Shown here in pieces: positions 7,011 to 15,131 of a stretch of 64,000 nucleotides of DNA; the stretch's first letter is position 1, and every line of letters starts with the position of its first letter. A program made the position numbers and the translations under genes. Source of the stretch: Seonamhaeicola aphaedonensis (lineage in GTDB: Bacteria > Bacteroidota > Bacteroidia > Flavobacteriales > Flavobacteriaceae); NCBI RefSeq assembly GCF_003386195.1, contig NZ_QRDX01000007.1, forward strand, positions 124,001 through 188,000, read 5' to 3'. The notes beneath the pieces were generated by a model. That model had not been told where the DNA came from and searched no databases. It worked only from the letters and a program-made list of their open reading frames with translations.

Positions 7011-9863
7011 TTATTTACTCAAGTACATTTTTCTTCTAGAGTACAAATCGTAAAATTCATCATCTTTTAAACTATCAATGAATAGGATACTTTCTCCTGT
7101 ACTCTTCATTTCAGGACCTAACGTTTTATCCACGTTAGGAAATTTATTAAATGAGAACACTGGCTGTTTAATAGCATAACCTTCTAATTGAGGATTAAAT
7201 TTAAAATCTTTCACTTTATTCTCCCCGAGCATCAATTTGGTAGCATAATTCACATAAGGCTCTCCATAGGCCTTAGCAATAAACGGAACCGTTCTGGATG
7301 CTCTTGGGTTAGCCTCAATGATATAAACCATATCATCTTTAATTGCAAACTGAATATTTATTAATCCTACAGTGTTGAGTGCTAAGGCTATTTTTTTAGT
7401 ATGATCTTTGATCTGTTGCATTACAAACTCACCTAAGTTAAAAGGAGGTAATGTTGAGTTACTGTCCCCAGAATGTATTCCACATGGTTCTATATGCTCC
7501 ATAATACCTATAATATAAACCTCTTCACCGTCACAAATAGCATCAGCTTCAGCTTCAATAGCTCCTTCTAAATAATGGTCTAGTAATAACTTGTTATTAG
7601 GGATTTTATTTAAAAGACTCACCACATGTTCTTCCAATTCCTTTTCATTAATTACAATCTTCATACCTTGTCCTCCCAATACGTAGGATGGTCTTACTAG
7701 AATTGGGAAATCTAACTCTTTAGCCACAGCTAAGGCTTCATCGGCGGTTTCGGCTGTATCAAATTTTGGATACGGAATTCCATTTTCTTTTAAAAGGGTT
7801 GAAAAACTTCCTCTATCTTCGGCTAAATCTAATGATTGAAAACTAGTACCAATAATCTTCACACCATACCTGTCTAGTTTCTCTGCTAGTTTTAAAGCTG
7901 TTTGACCTCCTAGCTGAACAATGACACCTTCTGGTTTTTCATGTTTTATAATGTCATAAATATGCTCCCAGAAAACTGGTTCAAAATATAACTTATCGGC
8001 CGTATCAAAATCTGTTGAAACCGTTTCTGGATTACAGTTAATCATGATGGTTTCATAACCACATTCTTTAGCAGCATAAACCCCATGTACACAACAATAG
8101 TCAAACTCAATACCTTGACCTATTCGGTTAGGACCTGAACCTAAAACAATAACTTTTTTCTTGTCTGTAACAACACTTTCGTTATCTGCATAACGGTTGC
8201 CATCAGCCGTTTCCATATCACTTTCAAATGTAGAATAATAATACGGAGTTAAAGCTTTAAACTCTGCAGCACAGGTATCAACCAATTTATAAACGCGGTT
8301 AACCCCCATTTCCTCGCGTTTCTTATACACCTGACTTTCTAAACAACCAAGCATATGCGCTATTTGTCTGTCACCATAACCTTTTTGTTTAGCTTCAAGC
8401 ATCAATGGTTTCTCAATAGTATCAATATTGAAGGTAGAAATTTCCTTTTCTAAGAAGTATAATTCTTCATATTGTTTTAAAAACCACATATCTATCTTGG
8501 TGATTTCGTGAATTCTACTTAACGGAATACCCATTTTAATGGCATCGTAAATTGTGAATACACGGTCCCATGACGCATATGTTAATTTTTCTATTACTTT
8601 ATCGTAATTGGTGTTTTCCTTACCATCGGCACCTAATCCATTACGTTTAATTTCAAGTGATTGAGTAGCTTTATGCAATGCCTCTTGGAATGAACGCCCA
8701 ATACCCATTACCTCTCCTACTGCTTTCATTTGGAGTCCTAGAGTTCTATCAGAACCTTCAAACTTATCAAAATTCCAACGTGGTATTTTTACAATTACAT
8801 AGTCTAATGTTGGTTCAAATAATGCAGACGTAGATTTTGTAATTTGGTTACTCAATTCATCTAAGTGATACCCTAAAGCTAATTTAGTAGCAATTTTAGC
8901 AATTGGATATCCCGTTGCCTTACTTGCCAATGCCGAAGAACGAGATACACGAGGGTTTATTTCAATTGCAATAATCTCTTCTTTTTCATCTGGGCTTACC
9001 GCAAACTGAACGTTACATCCACCGGCAAAATCCCCAATACTACGCATCATATGAATGGCCATATCACGCATTTTTTGGTAGGTTCTATCACTTAAAGTCA
9101 TTGCCGGAGCCACTGTGATGGAATCTCCAGTATGAATTCCCATGGGATCCATATTTTCAATAGAACAGATAATTACAACATTATCATTAGAATCTCTAAG
9201 TAACTCTAGCTCATACTCTTTCCACCCAAGTAAGGCCTTATCAATCATAACCTCATGAATTGGTGATATTTCTAGTCCATGGCGCAGTAACTTATCAAAA
9301 TCTTTTTCATCATAAACAATGGCTGCACCAGCTCCTCCAAGGGTAAAAGACGAGCGAATACACAATGGAAAACCAAATTCTTGAGCTATTTCTTTTCCTT
9401 TTAGAAACGAAGATGCTGTGGCTTGGGGTGCCATTCCTATACCTATCCTTTCCATTAATTCTCTAAACTGTTCTCTATCTTCAGTAATATTAATGGCATC
9501 AATATTTACACCTATAAGTTCTACTCCAAAATCTTCCCATATCCCTTTTTCATCGGCTTCAATACAAAGGTTTAATGCTGTTTGTCCGCCCATAGTTGGA
9601 AGCACCGCATCAATTTGGGGGTGTTCCTTTAAAATCTTAACAATGGATTTTGTAGTTAAGGGCAATAAATACACATGATCTGCCATTGACGGATCTGTCA
9701 TAATTGTAGCTGGATTGGAATTAATTAAAATAGTTTCAATTCCATCCTCTCGTAACGATCGTAATGATTGTGACCCAGAATAATCGAACTCACATGCTTG
9801 CCCAATTACAATCGGGCCCGAACCAATAATTAGTATAGATTTTAAATTAGGATTTTTTGGCAT
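7011..9863 (-). CDS. carB: Carbamoyl-phosphate synthase large subunit, short form
   Basis: This 950-residue enzyme makes carbamoyl phosphate from bicarbonate, ammonia and two ATP for arginine and pyrimidine synthesis. Both halves have the duplicated preATP-grasp and ATP-grasp structure. The N-terminal half starts SILIIGSGPIVIGQACEFDYSG and the second half repeats VIVLGSGPNRIGQGIEFDYC near residue 575. ATP-grasp metal ligands are in AIEINPRVSRSSAL and IIEANPRASRTVPF. The chain ends near MYLSK and lacks the C-terminal methylglyoxal-synthase-like allosteric domain of about 120 residues found in E. coli CarB (1073 residues). As far as I recall this short form is usual in flavobacteria. The small subunit carA is not nearby. 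Confidence 0.96.
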   Translation of the reverse strand: MPKNPNLKSILIIGSGPIVIGQACEFDYSGSQSLRSLREDGIETILINSNPATIMTDPSMADHVYLLPLTTKSIVKILKEHPQIDAVLPTMGGQTALNLCIEADEKGIWEDFGVELIGVNIDAINITEDREQFRELMERIGIGMAPQATASSFLKGKEIAQEFGFPLCIRSSFTLGGAGAAIVYDEKDFDKLLRHGLEISPIHEVMIDKALLGWKEYELELLRDSNDNVVIICSIENMDPMGIHTGDSITVAPAMTLSDRTYQKMRDMAIHMMRSIGDFAGGCNVQFAVSPDEKEEIIAIEINPRVSRSSALASKATGYPIAKIATKLALGYHLDELSNQITKSTSALFEPTLDYVIVKIPRWNFDKFEGSDRTLGLQMKAVGEVMGIGRSFQEALHKATQSLEIKRNGLGADGKENTNYDKVIEKLTYASWDRVFTIYDAIKMGIPLSRIHEITKIDMWFLKQYEELYFLEKEISTFNIDTIEKPLMLEAKQKGYGDRQIAHMLGCLESQVYKKREEMGVNRVYKLVDTCAAEFKALTPYYYSTFESDMETADGNRYADNESVVTDKKKVIVLGSGPNRIGQGIEFDYCCVHGVYAAKECGYETIMINCNPETVSTDFDTADKLYFEPVFWEHIYDIIKHEKPEGVIVQLGGQTALKLAEKLDRYGVKIIGTSFQSLDLAEDRGSFSTLLKENGIPYPKFDTAETADEALAVAKELDFPILVRPSYVLGGQGMKIVINEKELEEHVVSLLNKIPNNKLLLDHYLEGAIEAEADAICDGEEVYIIGIMEHIEPCGIHSGDSNSTLPPFNLGEFVMQQIKDHTKKIALALNTVGLINIQFAIKDDMVYIIEANPRASRTVPFIAKAYGEPYVNYATKLMLGENKVKDFKFNPQLEGYAIKQPVFSFNKFPNVDKTLGPEMKSTGESILFIDSLKDDEFYDLYSRRKMYLSK

Positions 9864-9918
9864 TTTTTTAGTATTCTAGTGTAAATAAATTAGTTGCAAA
9901 AATAGTAATTAGAAAACA

Positions 9919-9953
9919 TAAAAAAAGGCGCTACACTTAAGCAACACCTTTAA
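9919..9953 (-). terminator. Terminator downstream of rpmH
   Basis: On the minus strand GGTGTTGC pairs with GTAGCGCC through several G-U pairs, followed by TTTTTT. It lies between rpmH and carB. Confidence 0.65.
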
Positions 9954-9974
9954 TTTATAAACAATTGTTAATCA

Positions 9975-10136
9975 TTATTTTTTATGTCTTGTTTCAGATG
10001 ATACAGACAATTTTTTTCTTCCCTTAGCTCTTCTACGTGCAAGTACTTTTCTTCCATTTGCAGAAGCCATTCTTTCTCTGAAACCGTGTTTGTTTCTTCT
10101 CTTTCTTTTTGATGGTTGAAACGTTCTTTTACTCAT
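9975..10136 (-). CDS. rpmH: 50S ribosomal protein L34
   Basis: This 53-residue basic protein reads [20 protein letters not shown], then [20 protein letters not shown] and a [13 protein letters not shown] tail, an unmistakable L34. It is a small structural protein of the large ribosomal subunit. It is a stand-alone gene here; rnpA and dnaA, its neighbours in many bacteria, are absent. A near-consensus Bacteroidota promoter lies about 70-100 bases upstream at 10205-10234. Confidence 0.97.
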   Translation of the reverse strand: MSKRTFQPSKRKRRNKHGFRERMASANGRKVLARRRAKGRKKLSVSSETRHKK

Positions 10137-10204
10137 TGTCTTATATCTTTAAATATCTGAAATGTATTTTTTAATTAATCTTGACCCTTGTTCAAAACTG
10201 GGTG

Positions 10205-10234
10205 CAAATATACAAAGGTTTTTTATTTCACAAA
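10205..10234 (-). promoter_or_regulatory. Promoter of rpmH
   Basis: On the minus strand TTTG (10234-10231) is followed after 18 bases by TATATTTG (10212-10205), which matches the Bacteroidota consensus TTTG-N19-TAnnTTTG closely. Confidence 0.65.
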
Positions 10235-10354
10235 CCTATTTTAAAAATATTTTTAAAGAAGTTAAAAGAAAAAATTAGTTTCTTTGCATTTCAAAACAAA
10301 AGTGCCTTTTGAGCACTTATTCAGAAACTTTTATTTCAAAAAAAATCAATTAAA

Positions 10355-10933
10355 ATGTATCACAAATTCATAAAACTTATAATAGCAGTGGGAATTATAG
10401 CGTATGCCATATATCAATTTACAGTAGGTGAAATAGGAAATGGTATTGCTCTACTTTTTTTATCTAGTGTTTTTATATTTCTTTATTTTAAAAACGAAAT
10501 TATTTTGTTAGCCTTTTTAAGATTACGAAAACAAGATTTTGTTGGGGCTAAAAAGTGGTTAGATAAAATAAAAAATCCTGAAGGGGCTCTAGTAAAGAAG
10601 CAGCAAGGTTATTATAATTACTTGCACGGGCTCATGGTGATGCAAGATAACATGAATGATGCCGAAAAATACTTTAAAAAAGCTGTTAGTTTAGGATTAT
10701 CTATGAAGCATGATTTAGCTATGGCAAAACTAAATCTTGCGGGTATTGCTTTTTCTAAACGAAGAAAACAAGAAGCCCAAAAGCTACTTACCGAAGCACA
10801 ACAGTTAGATAAACATGGTATGTTGACTGAGCAAATAAAAATGATGAAGCAAAACATGAAGCGTGCCGTAGGCCCTAACCAACATTACGGCACTGGTGGC
10901 TCTTTAAGGTCTCAAAAAAGAAAGAGTAGGTAA
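10355..10933 (+). CDS. Membrane-anchored TPR-like protein
   Basis: This 192-residue protein has two N-terminal membrane segments (about 7-24 and 29-47) and then a cytoplasmic alpha-helical domain. Helical pairs such as YLHGLMVMQDNMNDAEKYFK and AMAKLNLAGIAFSKRRKQEA resemble tetratricopeptide repeats (about 75-155). The C-terminus is basic and rich in G, S and R. I recognise it as a conserved flavobacterial protein without assigned function. It stands alone between rpmH (divergent) and a repeat region, so the context gives no role. Confidence 0.7.
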   Translation: MYHKFIKLIIAVGIIAYAIYQFTVGEIGNGIALLFLSSVFIFLYFKNEIILLAFLRLRKQDFVGAKKWLDKIKNPEGALVKKQQGYYNYLHGLMVMQDNMNDAEKYFKKAVSLGLSMKHDLAMAKLNLAGIAFSKRRKQEAQKLLTEAQQLDKHGMLTEQIKMMKQNMKRAVGPNQHYGTGGSLRSQKRKSR

Positions 10934-10953
10934 ATACAATTTTAACTACTATC

Positions 10954-11068
10954 ATTCCGAACTTACTTACACTGAATTTAGTTCAGTGTTTCGGAATCTA
11001 AAAATCTACAAGAAAGATACTGAAACGACACTTGCACTGCGCTCAGTGTGACAGTTCAGCATGACAAA
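10954..11068. repeat. Dispersed palindromic repeat, copy 1
   Basis: This intergenic stretch is made of nested inverted repeats. The outer arms are ATTCCGA/TCGGAAT (10954-10960 and 10991-10997) and the inner arms ACACTGAA/TTCAGTGT (10969-10976 and 10982-10989). A second hairpin CACTG-CGCT-CAGTG follows at 11035-11048, then TTCAGCATGACAAAA, which recurs at 35942-35956. It resembles the REP-like intergenic elements I know from flavobacterial genomes. Confidence 0.7.
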
Positions 11069-11117
11069 ACTCCTTTTTACTAACACCTCGAGTTTATTTA
11101 AGGGGCTAAAATATTAG

Positions 11118-12041
11118 TCATTGGTAATACCCTTCCTTAGGTATTTCTATCTCGTATAGTTTTCTAGACTTGTTATTAAGGTGCTTTTCACGTAACCAGG
11201 GGTTATGAAGCTTTAATATTTTATAATTGATTCCAAACTTACGAGCAAACTGAGAGAAATCAGTGACTGCTGTATCAACTTCTACTTTAAAGGTTGGAAT
11301 ATTGGTATATAAATCTTTATCTCTAAAATTAAACCCATATTTATTAGGGTTAGATAAAATTTCCTTTAAAGCCACAATTCTAAACAGGTAACGCCCTGTT
11401 TCTTCGCCCAATAATAAATCGTAATAATTAGATACATTCTGTTCATTTAACCTACGAGAAACACCCGCTTTACCAGCATTATAAGCAGCTGCAGCTAAGG
11501 TCCAAGACCCTAAGCTTTCTTTAGCCTCAAGAAGATATTTACAAGCAACTTCGGTAGCCTTTTCTAGGTGGTAACGTTCATCTACATTATCATTTACTTC
11601 TAAGCCATTTTCTCTGCCTGTGGCCTTCATAATTTGCCAAACGCCTCTGGCTCCTGCCGGGGAAACAGCGTTGGTTAAACCACTTTCAATAACCGCGAGG
11701 TATTTAAAATCGTCTGGTACCCCATGTTTGGCTAAAATAGGTTCAATTATTGGAAAGTACTTTTTAGACCGCTTAAACATCAATAACCCATTAGACTGCC
11801 AATAGGTATTTACAAGCAACTCTCTATCCATACGTTCTAAAATATCGGGGTTCCCTAAAGGCATTGGTTCTCCCGCAAAGTCCAAATCATTTGGAACTTG
11901 TAAGGCATAAACGTTATAATCGTTTATTAATTTCCTTTCAAAATTCTCATCGGTAGGTGCGTCTTGGAGGGCATAAATAAATAAAACACATAAACTTAAC
12001 AATCCCACGCACGCTAAAAGGCGTTCTGCTATCTTCATCAT
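11118..12041 (-). CDS. Lytic transglycosylase (MltD/SLT-like)
   Basis: This 307-residue protein has an N-terminal signal or anchor segment (about 8-25) and an SLT lysozyme-like domain at about 105-230. The catalytic glutamate is E119 in AVIESGL. The downstream motifs SPAGARGVWQIM and AAYNAGKAGVSR are those of family 1 lytic transglycosylases, which cleave peptidoglycan to 1,6-anhydro products. The C-terminal 55 residues (FKVEVDTAVTDFSQFARKFG onward) have the spacing of a degenerate LysM-like peptidoglycan-binding module. It probably acts in the periplasm in wall remodelling. A second ATG at codon 2 is an equally good start. The next gene upstream, an alpha/beta hydrolase, is on the same strand. 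Confidence 0.88.
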   Translation of the reverse strand: MMKIAERLLACVGLLSLCVLFIYALQDAPTDENFERKLINDYNVYALQVPNDLDFAGEPMPLGNPDILERMDRELLVNTYWQSNGLLMFKRSKKYFPIIEPILAKHGVPDDFKYLAVIESGLTNAVSPAGARGVWQIMKATGRENGLEVNDNVDERYHLEKATEVACKYLLEAKESLGSWTLAAAAYNAGKAGVSRRLNEQNVSNYYDLLLGEETGRYLFRIVALKEILSNPNKYGFNFRDKDLYTNIPTFKVEVDTAVTDFSQFARKFGINYKILKLHNPWLREKHLNNKSRKLYEIEIPKEGYYQ

Positions 12042-12073
12042 TAAAAGTTTTGCCTAAAATTAACAAAAAAGCC

Positions 12074-12739
12074 TTAATCTTTTAAAATAATATCGGTTAA
12101 ATGTTCATTAAACCACTTATACCTATTAATTATCATAATATGGGTTCCTTTGGGAATAATAATACAATCTTGAATGTATTTAATAGGAAAAACGGCATCG
12201 TTATCACCGTGAATATGAACAATACCTTTAATTGGCTCTTGTTGTTCCCAACCTACCATATTCCTTATTGCCCAATCTAAATATTGTGTATCATTTACTG
12301 ATAGAAATTTTTTATATAGTTTTAATCGTTTGGTGAAATTTTTTCCGAATGCATATTTTTCTAAAACATCAATTTTACTGGCTAATTGGGTTGGTAACAA
12401 TTTATATGCACCAGTAGTATCGGCCAATTGCATATGCATTGGTATTTCATCTCTAGACTTTACGCTAGACACAATAATAAGCTTTTTTATTTTTAAAAAC
12501 TTACTCATTTCCTGAACCAAAACCCCTCCAAATGAAACTCCTAATAACACAACATTTTCATGACAAATATTTTTGGTCATTCTAAAGGCATACGCACTAA
12601 GTAATTCGTTTTGATGAGGAAGTACCCATTCTAAATAATGTAGTTTAAATTTATCTTTAGGTAGTGTAATATTTTCAAAAATTAATGGACTTGCAGCCAT
12701 TCCTGGCATTAAGTAAACGTGTATTAACTCTTGACTCAT
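12074..12739 (-). CDS. Alpha/beta hydrolase
   Basis: This 221-residue soluble protein has an alpha/beta-hydrolase layout. The nucleophile elbow GVSFGG (S69) follows strand VVLL. A candidate acid is D179 or D181 in VHIHGDNDAVFP, and the histidine is H200 in PKGTHIMI. The small cap and short length suggest an esterase or thioesterase-like enzyme, but the substrate cannot be told. It lies about 30 bases upstream of the lytic transglycosylase on the same strand. No signal peptide is present, so it is cytoplasmic. Confidence 0.8.
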   Translation of the reverse strand: MSQELIHVYLMPGMAASPLIFENITLPKDKFKLHYLEWVLPHQNELLSAYAFRMTKNICHENVVLLGVSFGGVLVQEMSKFLKIKKLIIVSSVKSRDEIPMHMQLADTTGAYKLLPTQLASKIDVLEKYAFGKNFTKRLKLYKKFLSVNDTQYLDWAIRNMVGWEQQEPIKGIVHIHGDNDAVFPIKYIQDCIIIPKGTHIMIINRYKWFNEHLTDIILKD

Positions 12740-12784
12740 AAGGTATTAACTTAAATTTTTCTTTAAACTACCGTTTTTTTTTAG

Positions 12785-12792
12785 TAAATTTG
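12785..12792 (+). promoter_or_regulatory. Candidate -7 element of the GNAT-like gene
   Basis: TAAATTTG matches TAnnTTTG exactly and lies 69 bases upstream of the start at 12862. Confidence 0.4.
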
Positions 12793-12861
12793 TCATCTAA
12801 AACTAGACAAACCCTGTGTTTGCTTTTTGAATTCTCCGCTTAAATTAAAAAAAATTTACAA

Positions 12862-13158
12862 ATGGTTGATGTTGCTGAATTAACAGATAATGATTTTTTA
12901 CGTCAATTTGAAATTAAAGTTGATGACCAATTAGCAAAAATTGAATATTCTTTACAAGAGCGTAAGATATTTTTAACTAAACTAATTATCCCCGAAGAAA
13001 TTAAAGACGAGGATTTTAAAAAAGAATTTATTGCTGCTGTTTTTGAACAAATTGAAGAACGCAATTTGAGTGTGGTTCCTACAAGTCCAGAAATAGCAAG
13101 ATTTGTTAGAGCTAACCGAAAATACAAGCGCATGTTACCTGTGGGTGTTAGAATCTGA
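12862..13158 (+). CDS. GNAT-like small protein (YjdJ type), degenerate acyl-CoA loop
   Basis: This 98-residue protein aligns by eye with the small COG2388 GNAT acetyltransferases: a beta-strand segment near IEYSLQERKIFLTKLIIPEE, a helix, then LSVVPTSPEIARFVRANRKY, which parallels LKVVPLCPFVAKYIRRHPEY of the family. The family's acetyl-CoA loop, normally like QGxGxAL, should fall at about residues 53-62, where this protein has DEDFKKEFIA with no glycines. It may therefore not bind acetyl-CoA in the usual way. The gene stands alone with its own candidate promoter and is followed by a bidirectional terminator. Confidence 0.6.
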   Translation: MVDVAELTDNDFLRQFEIKVDDQLAKIEYSLQERKIFLTKLIIPEEIKDEDFKKEFIAAVFEQIEERNLSVVPTSPEIARFVRANRKYKRMLPVGVRI

Positions 13159-13173
13159 CTTTAGAAAAAAATA

Positions 13174-13204
13174 AAAATCCGAAGTTTTTAGACTTCGTAT
13201 TTTT
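13174..13204. terminator. Bidirectional terminator between convergent genes
   Basis: Six-base arms CGAAGT/ACTTCG (13180-13185 and 13192-13197) with a six-base loop are flanked by A-rich and T-rich runs. It serves the GNAT-like gene and the convergent lipoprotein gene. Confidence 0.75.
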
Positions 13205-13208
13205 ATTA

Positions 13209-13592
13209 TCAATAATTTTGAGTATTGTCTGATATCTTACTAAAAGGTTTGTCTTGAAGTATATTTAATACAAGTTCCCCTTTGGAATTTAATAGATAAA
13301 CATCTTCGTTTACATCATTTTTAATTACACTAATTTCATCCCCCAGTATTTCCCATTTAAATTCAGAAACAGTTGAAGTCATTTCCCCCGTATCAAATGT
13401 ATTTGAGTTTACACTTAAACCAGAATGATCTGATGCAAAAACCAATTTACTAGAACTATTAAATTCTGGATTGCTATCCATTCTTTCCCAAACTCCCACA
13501 AGAGTGTCATTTAGGCTAATTTCATCTTTTGAACAAGAGGTAACCATAACCACTAGTAAAAGAAAATATAATTTATTGAATAAGTTTTTCAT
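13209..13592 (-). CDS. Lipocalin-like lipoprotein
   Basis: This 127-residue lipoprotein has a signal peptide with lipobox VMVTSC followed by SKDE. The mature part begins LVGVWERMDSNPEFNSSSKL and continues as alternating short strands, which resembles the small lipocalin-like domain family common in Bacteroidota (often opening with LxGxW). No catalytic motif is seen. It is a single-gene unit between a terminator and mtaB. Function is unknown, and ligand binding at the outer membrane is only suggested by the fold. Confidence 0.65.
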   Translation of the reverse strand: MKNLFNKLYFLLLVVMVTSCSKDEISLNDTLVGVWERMDSNPEFNSSSKLVFASDHSGLSVNSNTFDTGEMTSTVSEFKWEILGDEISVIKNDVNEDVYLLNSKGELVLNILQDKPFSKISDNTQNY

Positions 13593-13663
13593 GTTTTGGG
13601 GCTTAACTTATAACCCAAATGTATCTTAAGTATGCAGTCTACACCTAATAAAATCGTTTAAAA

Positions 13664-15043
13664 TCAAGAAACTGCGTTTTTCAGTGCTTTTTTAGAATCT
13701 TCATCTGCACTAATTACTTCTAAAAACTCAAAACGCACCAAACCATCTTTATCTATCTTGGTGAGTTCTACTGTATGTAAAGTATTAACCAATTCTGGAT
13801 TCCAAGGTGTTTTTACCTTTACATAATTTTCTGTAAATCCATGAATGAAGCCTTCTTTGTTTTCACTTTCAAACAATACTGTTCTAATGCTCCCAACCTG
13901 GCTTTCATAAAATGCCCGACGCTTTTTAACCGATAAACCACGTAACATTTTACTACGTTTACTCCTTACATTATGGGGTACAACACCATTCATTTCAATG
14001 GCTTCCGTATTATCTCTTTCAGAATAAGTAAACACATGCAAATACGAAATATTCAACTCATTTAAAAAGTTGTATGTTTCTAAAAAGTGTTGGTCTGTTT
14101 CGCCTGGAAAACCAACTATAACATCTACTCCAATACAAGCATGAGGCATCACTTCTTTTATTTTAGATACCCTATCAACATAGAGCTCTCTCAAATAACG
14201 CCGCTTCATTTTCTTTAGAATCTCATTGCTACCACTTTGTAGGGGTATATGAAAATGAGGCACAAATGCTCTGGATTTTGACACCAAATCAATAGTTTCA
14301 TTTTTTAATAGATTGGGTTCAATGGAAGAAATACGCAAGCGCTCTATACCCTCAACCTTATCCAGTTCTGTTACCAAATCTAAAAAGGTATGTTCATGCT
14401 TTTTGTTACCAAATTCGCCTTTACCGTAATCACCAATATTAACGCCTGTAAGAACTATTTCCTTGATATTTTGAGTCGAAATTTCTCGGGCATTTTTCAA
14501 TACATTATCCATGGTATCACTTCGTGAAATACCTCTAGCTAAAGGAATGGTACAGTAGGTACATTTGTAATCACAACCATCTTGAACTTTCAAAAAAGCT
14601 CTTGTTCTATCTCCTATGGAATAGGAACCTACGTAGAAATCTGCTTCTTCAATTTCACAGGAATGAACTTCACCAACTCCTTTACTCCTCTCAGGATGAC
14701 TTAATAAATCATTTAAATAGCTTGTAACATTAAATTTTTCGGTAGCCCCTAAAACTAAATCCACCCCATTAACATCTGCCAATTCATAAGGTTTTAATTG
14801 CGCATAACATCCAATAGCAATCACAAAAGCATTTTCATTAGCTTTATGAGCTTGCTTAACAATGGTCTTAAAACGCTTGTCGGCATTTTCAGTTACAGAA
14901 CAAGTGTTAATAACATAGATATCGGCTTTTTCAGAAAAATCCACACGATCAAAGCCTTCACTTTTAAAGCTTCTGGCTATGGTTGAAGTTTCAGAAAAGT
15001 TAAGCTTACAGCCTAAGGTATAAAATGCAACTTTTTTGTTCAT
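13664..15043 (-). CDS. mtaB: tRNA t6A37 methylthiotransferase MtaB
   Basis: This 459-residue radical SAM enzyme converts t6A37 to ms2t6A37 in tRNAs reading ANN codons. The N-terminal UPF0004 domain carries cluster cysteines C12 (GCKL), C48 (NTCS) and C79 (GCYA). The radical SAM motif CDYKCTYC has C157, C161 and C164. A C-terminal TRAM-like region ends the protein. Residues 115-126 (SHPERSKGVGEV) look foreign: the DNA at 14676-14702 resembles the common flavobacterial repeat GTCATCCTGAG-GGAGT-AAGGA, so a palindromic repeat seems to have been inserted in frame in the linker between the two domains. The catalytic residues are intact, so activity is expected. Confidence 0.93.
   Translation of the reverse strand: MNKKVAFYTLGCKLNFSETSTIARSFKSEGFDRVDFSEKADIYVINTCSVTENADKRFKTIVKQAHKANENAFVIAIGCYAQLKPYELADVNGVDLVLGATEKFNVTSYLNDLLSHPERSKGVGEVHSCEIEEADFYVGSYSIGDRTRAFLKVQDGCDYKCTYCTIPLARGISRSDTMDNVLKNAREISTQNIKEIVLTGVNIGDYGKGEFGNKKHEHTFLDLVTELDKVEGIERLRISSIEPNLLKNETIDLVSKSRAFVPHFHIPLQSGSNEILKKMKRRYLRELYVDRVSKIKEVMPHACIGVDVIVGFPGETDQHFLETYNFLNELNISYLHVFTYSERDNTEAIEMNGVVPHNVRSKRSKMLRGLSVKKRRAFYESQVGSIRTVLFESENKEGFIHGFTENYVKVKTPWNPELVNTLHTVELTKIDKDGLVRFEFLEVISADEDSKKALKNAVS
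14676..14702 (-). repeat. Repeat-like segment inside mtaB
   Basis: On the minus strand this reads as a close match to GTCATCCTGAG followed by GGAGT and AAGGAGTT, a sequence typical of intergenic palindromic repeats in flavobacteria. It encodes SHPERSKG within MtaB. The identification of the repeat family is from memory. Confidence 0.5.
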
Positions 15044-15131
15044 TATATTTTGTAACTCGTAACTTGTTTCAGGACCTTTTAAAATTTATCTTTACCGTTA
15101 AAAGACTGCAAATTTACAACTAATTAGTTAT

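Noticed and set aside
9418-9678. An 86-codon plus-strand frame inside carB.
   Set aside because: It lies wholly opposite a conserved gene and has no supporting motif.
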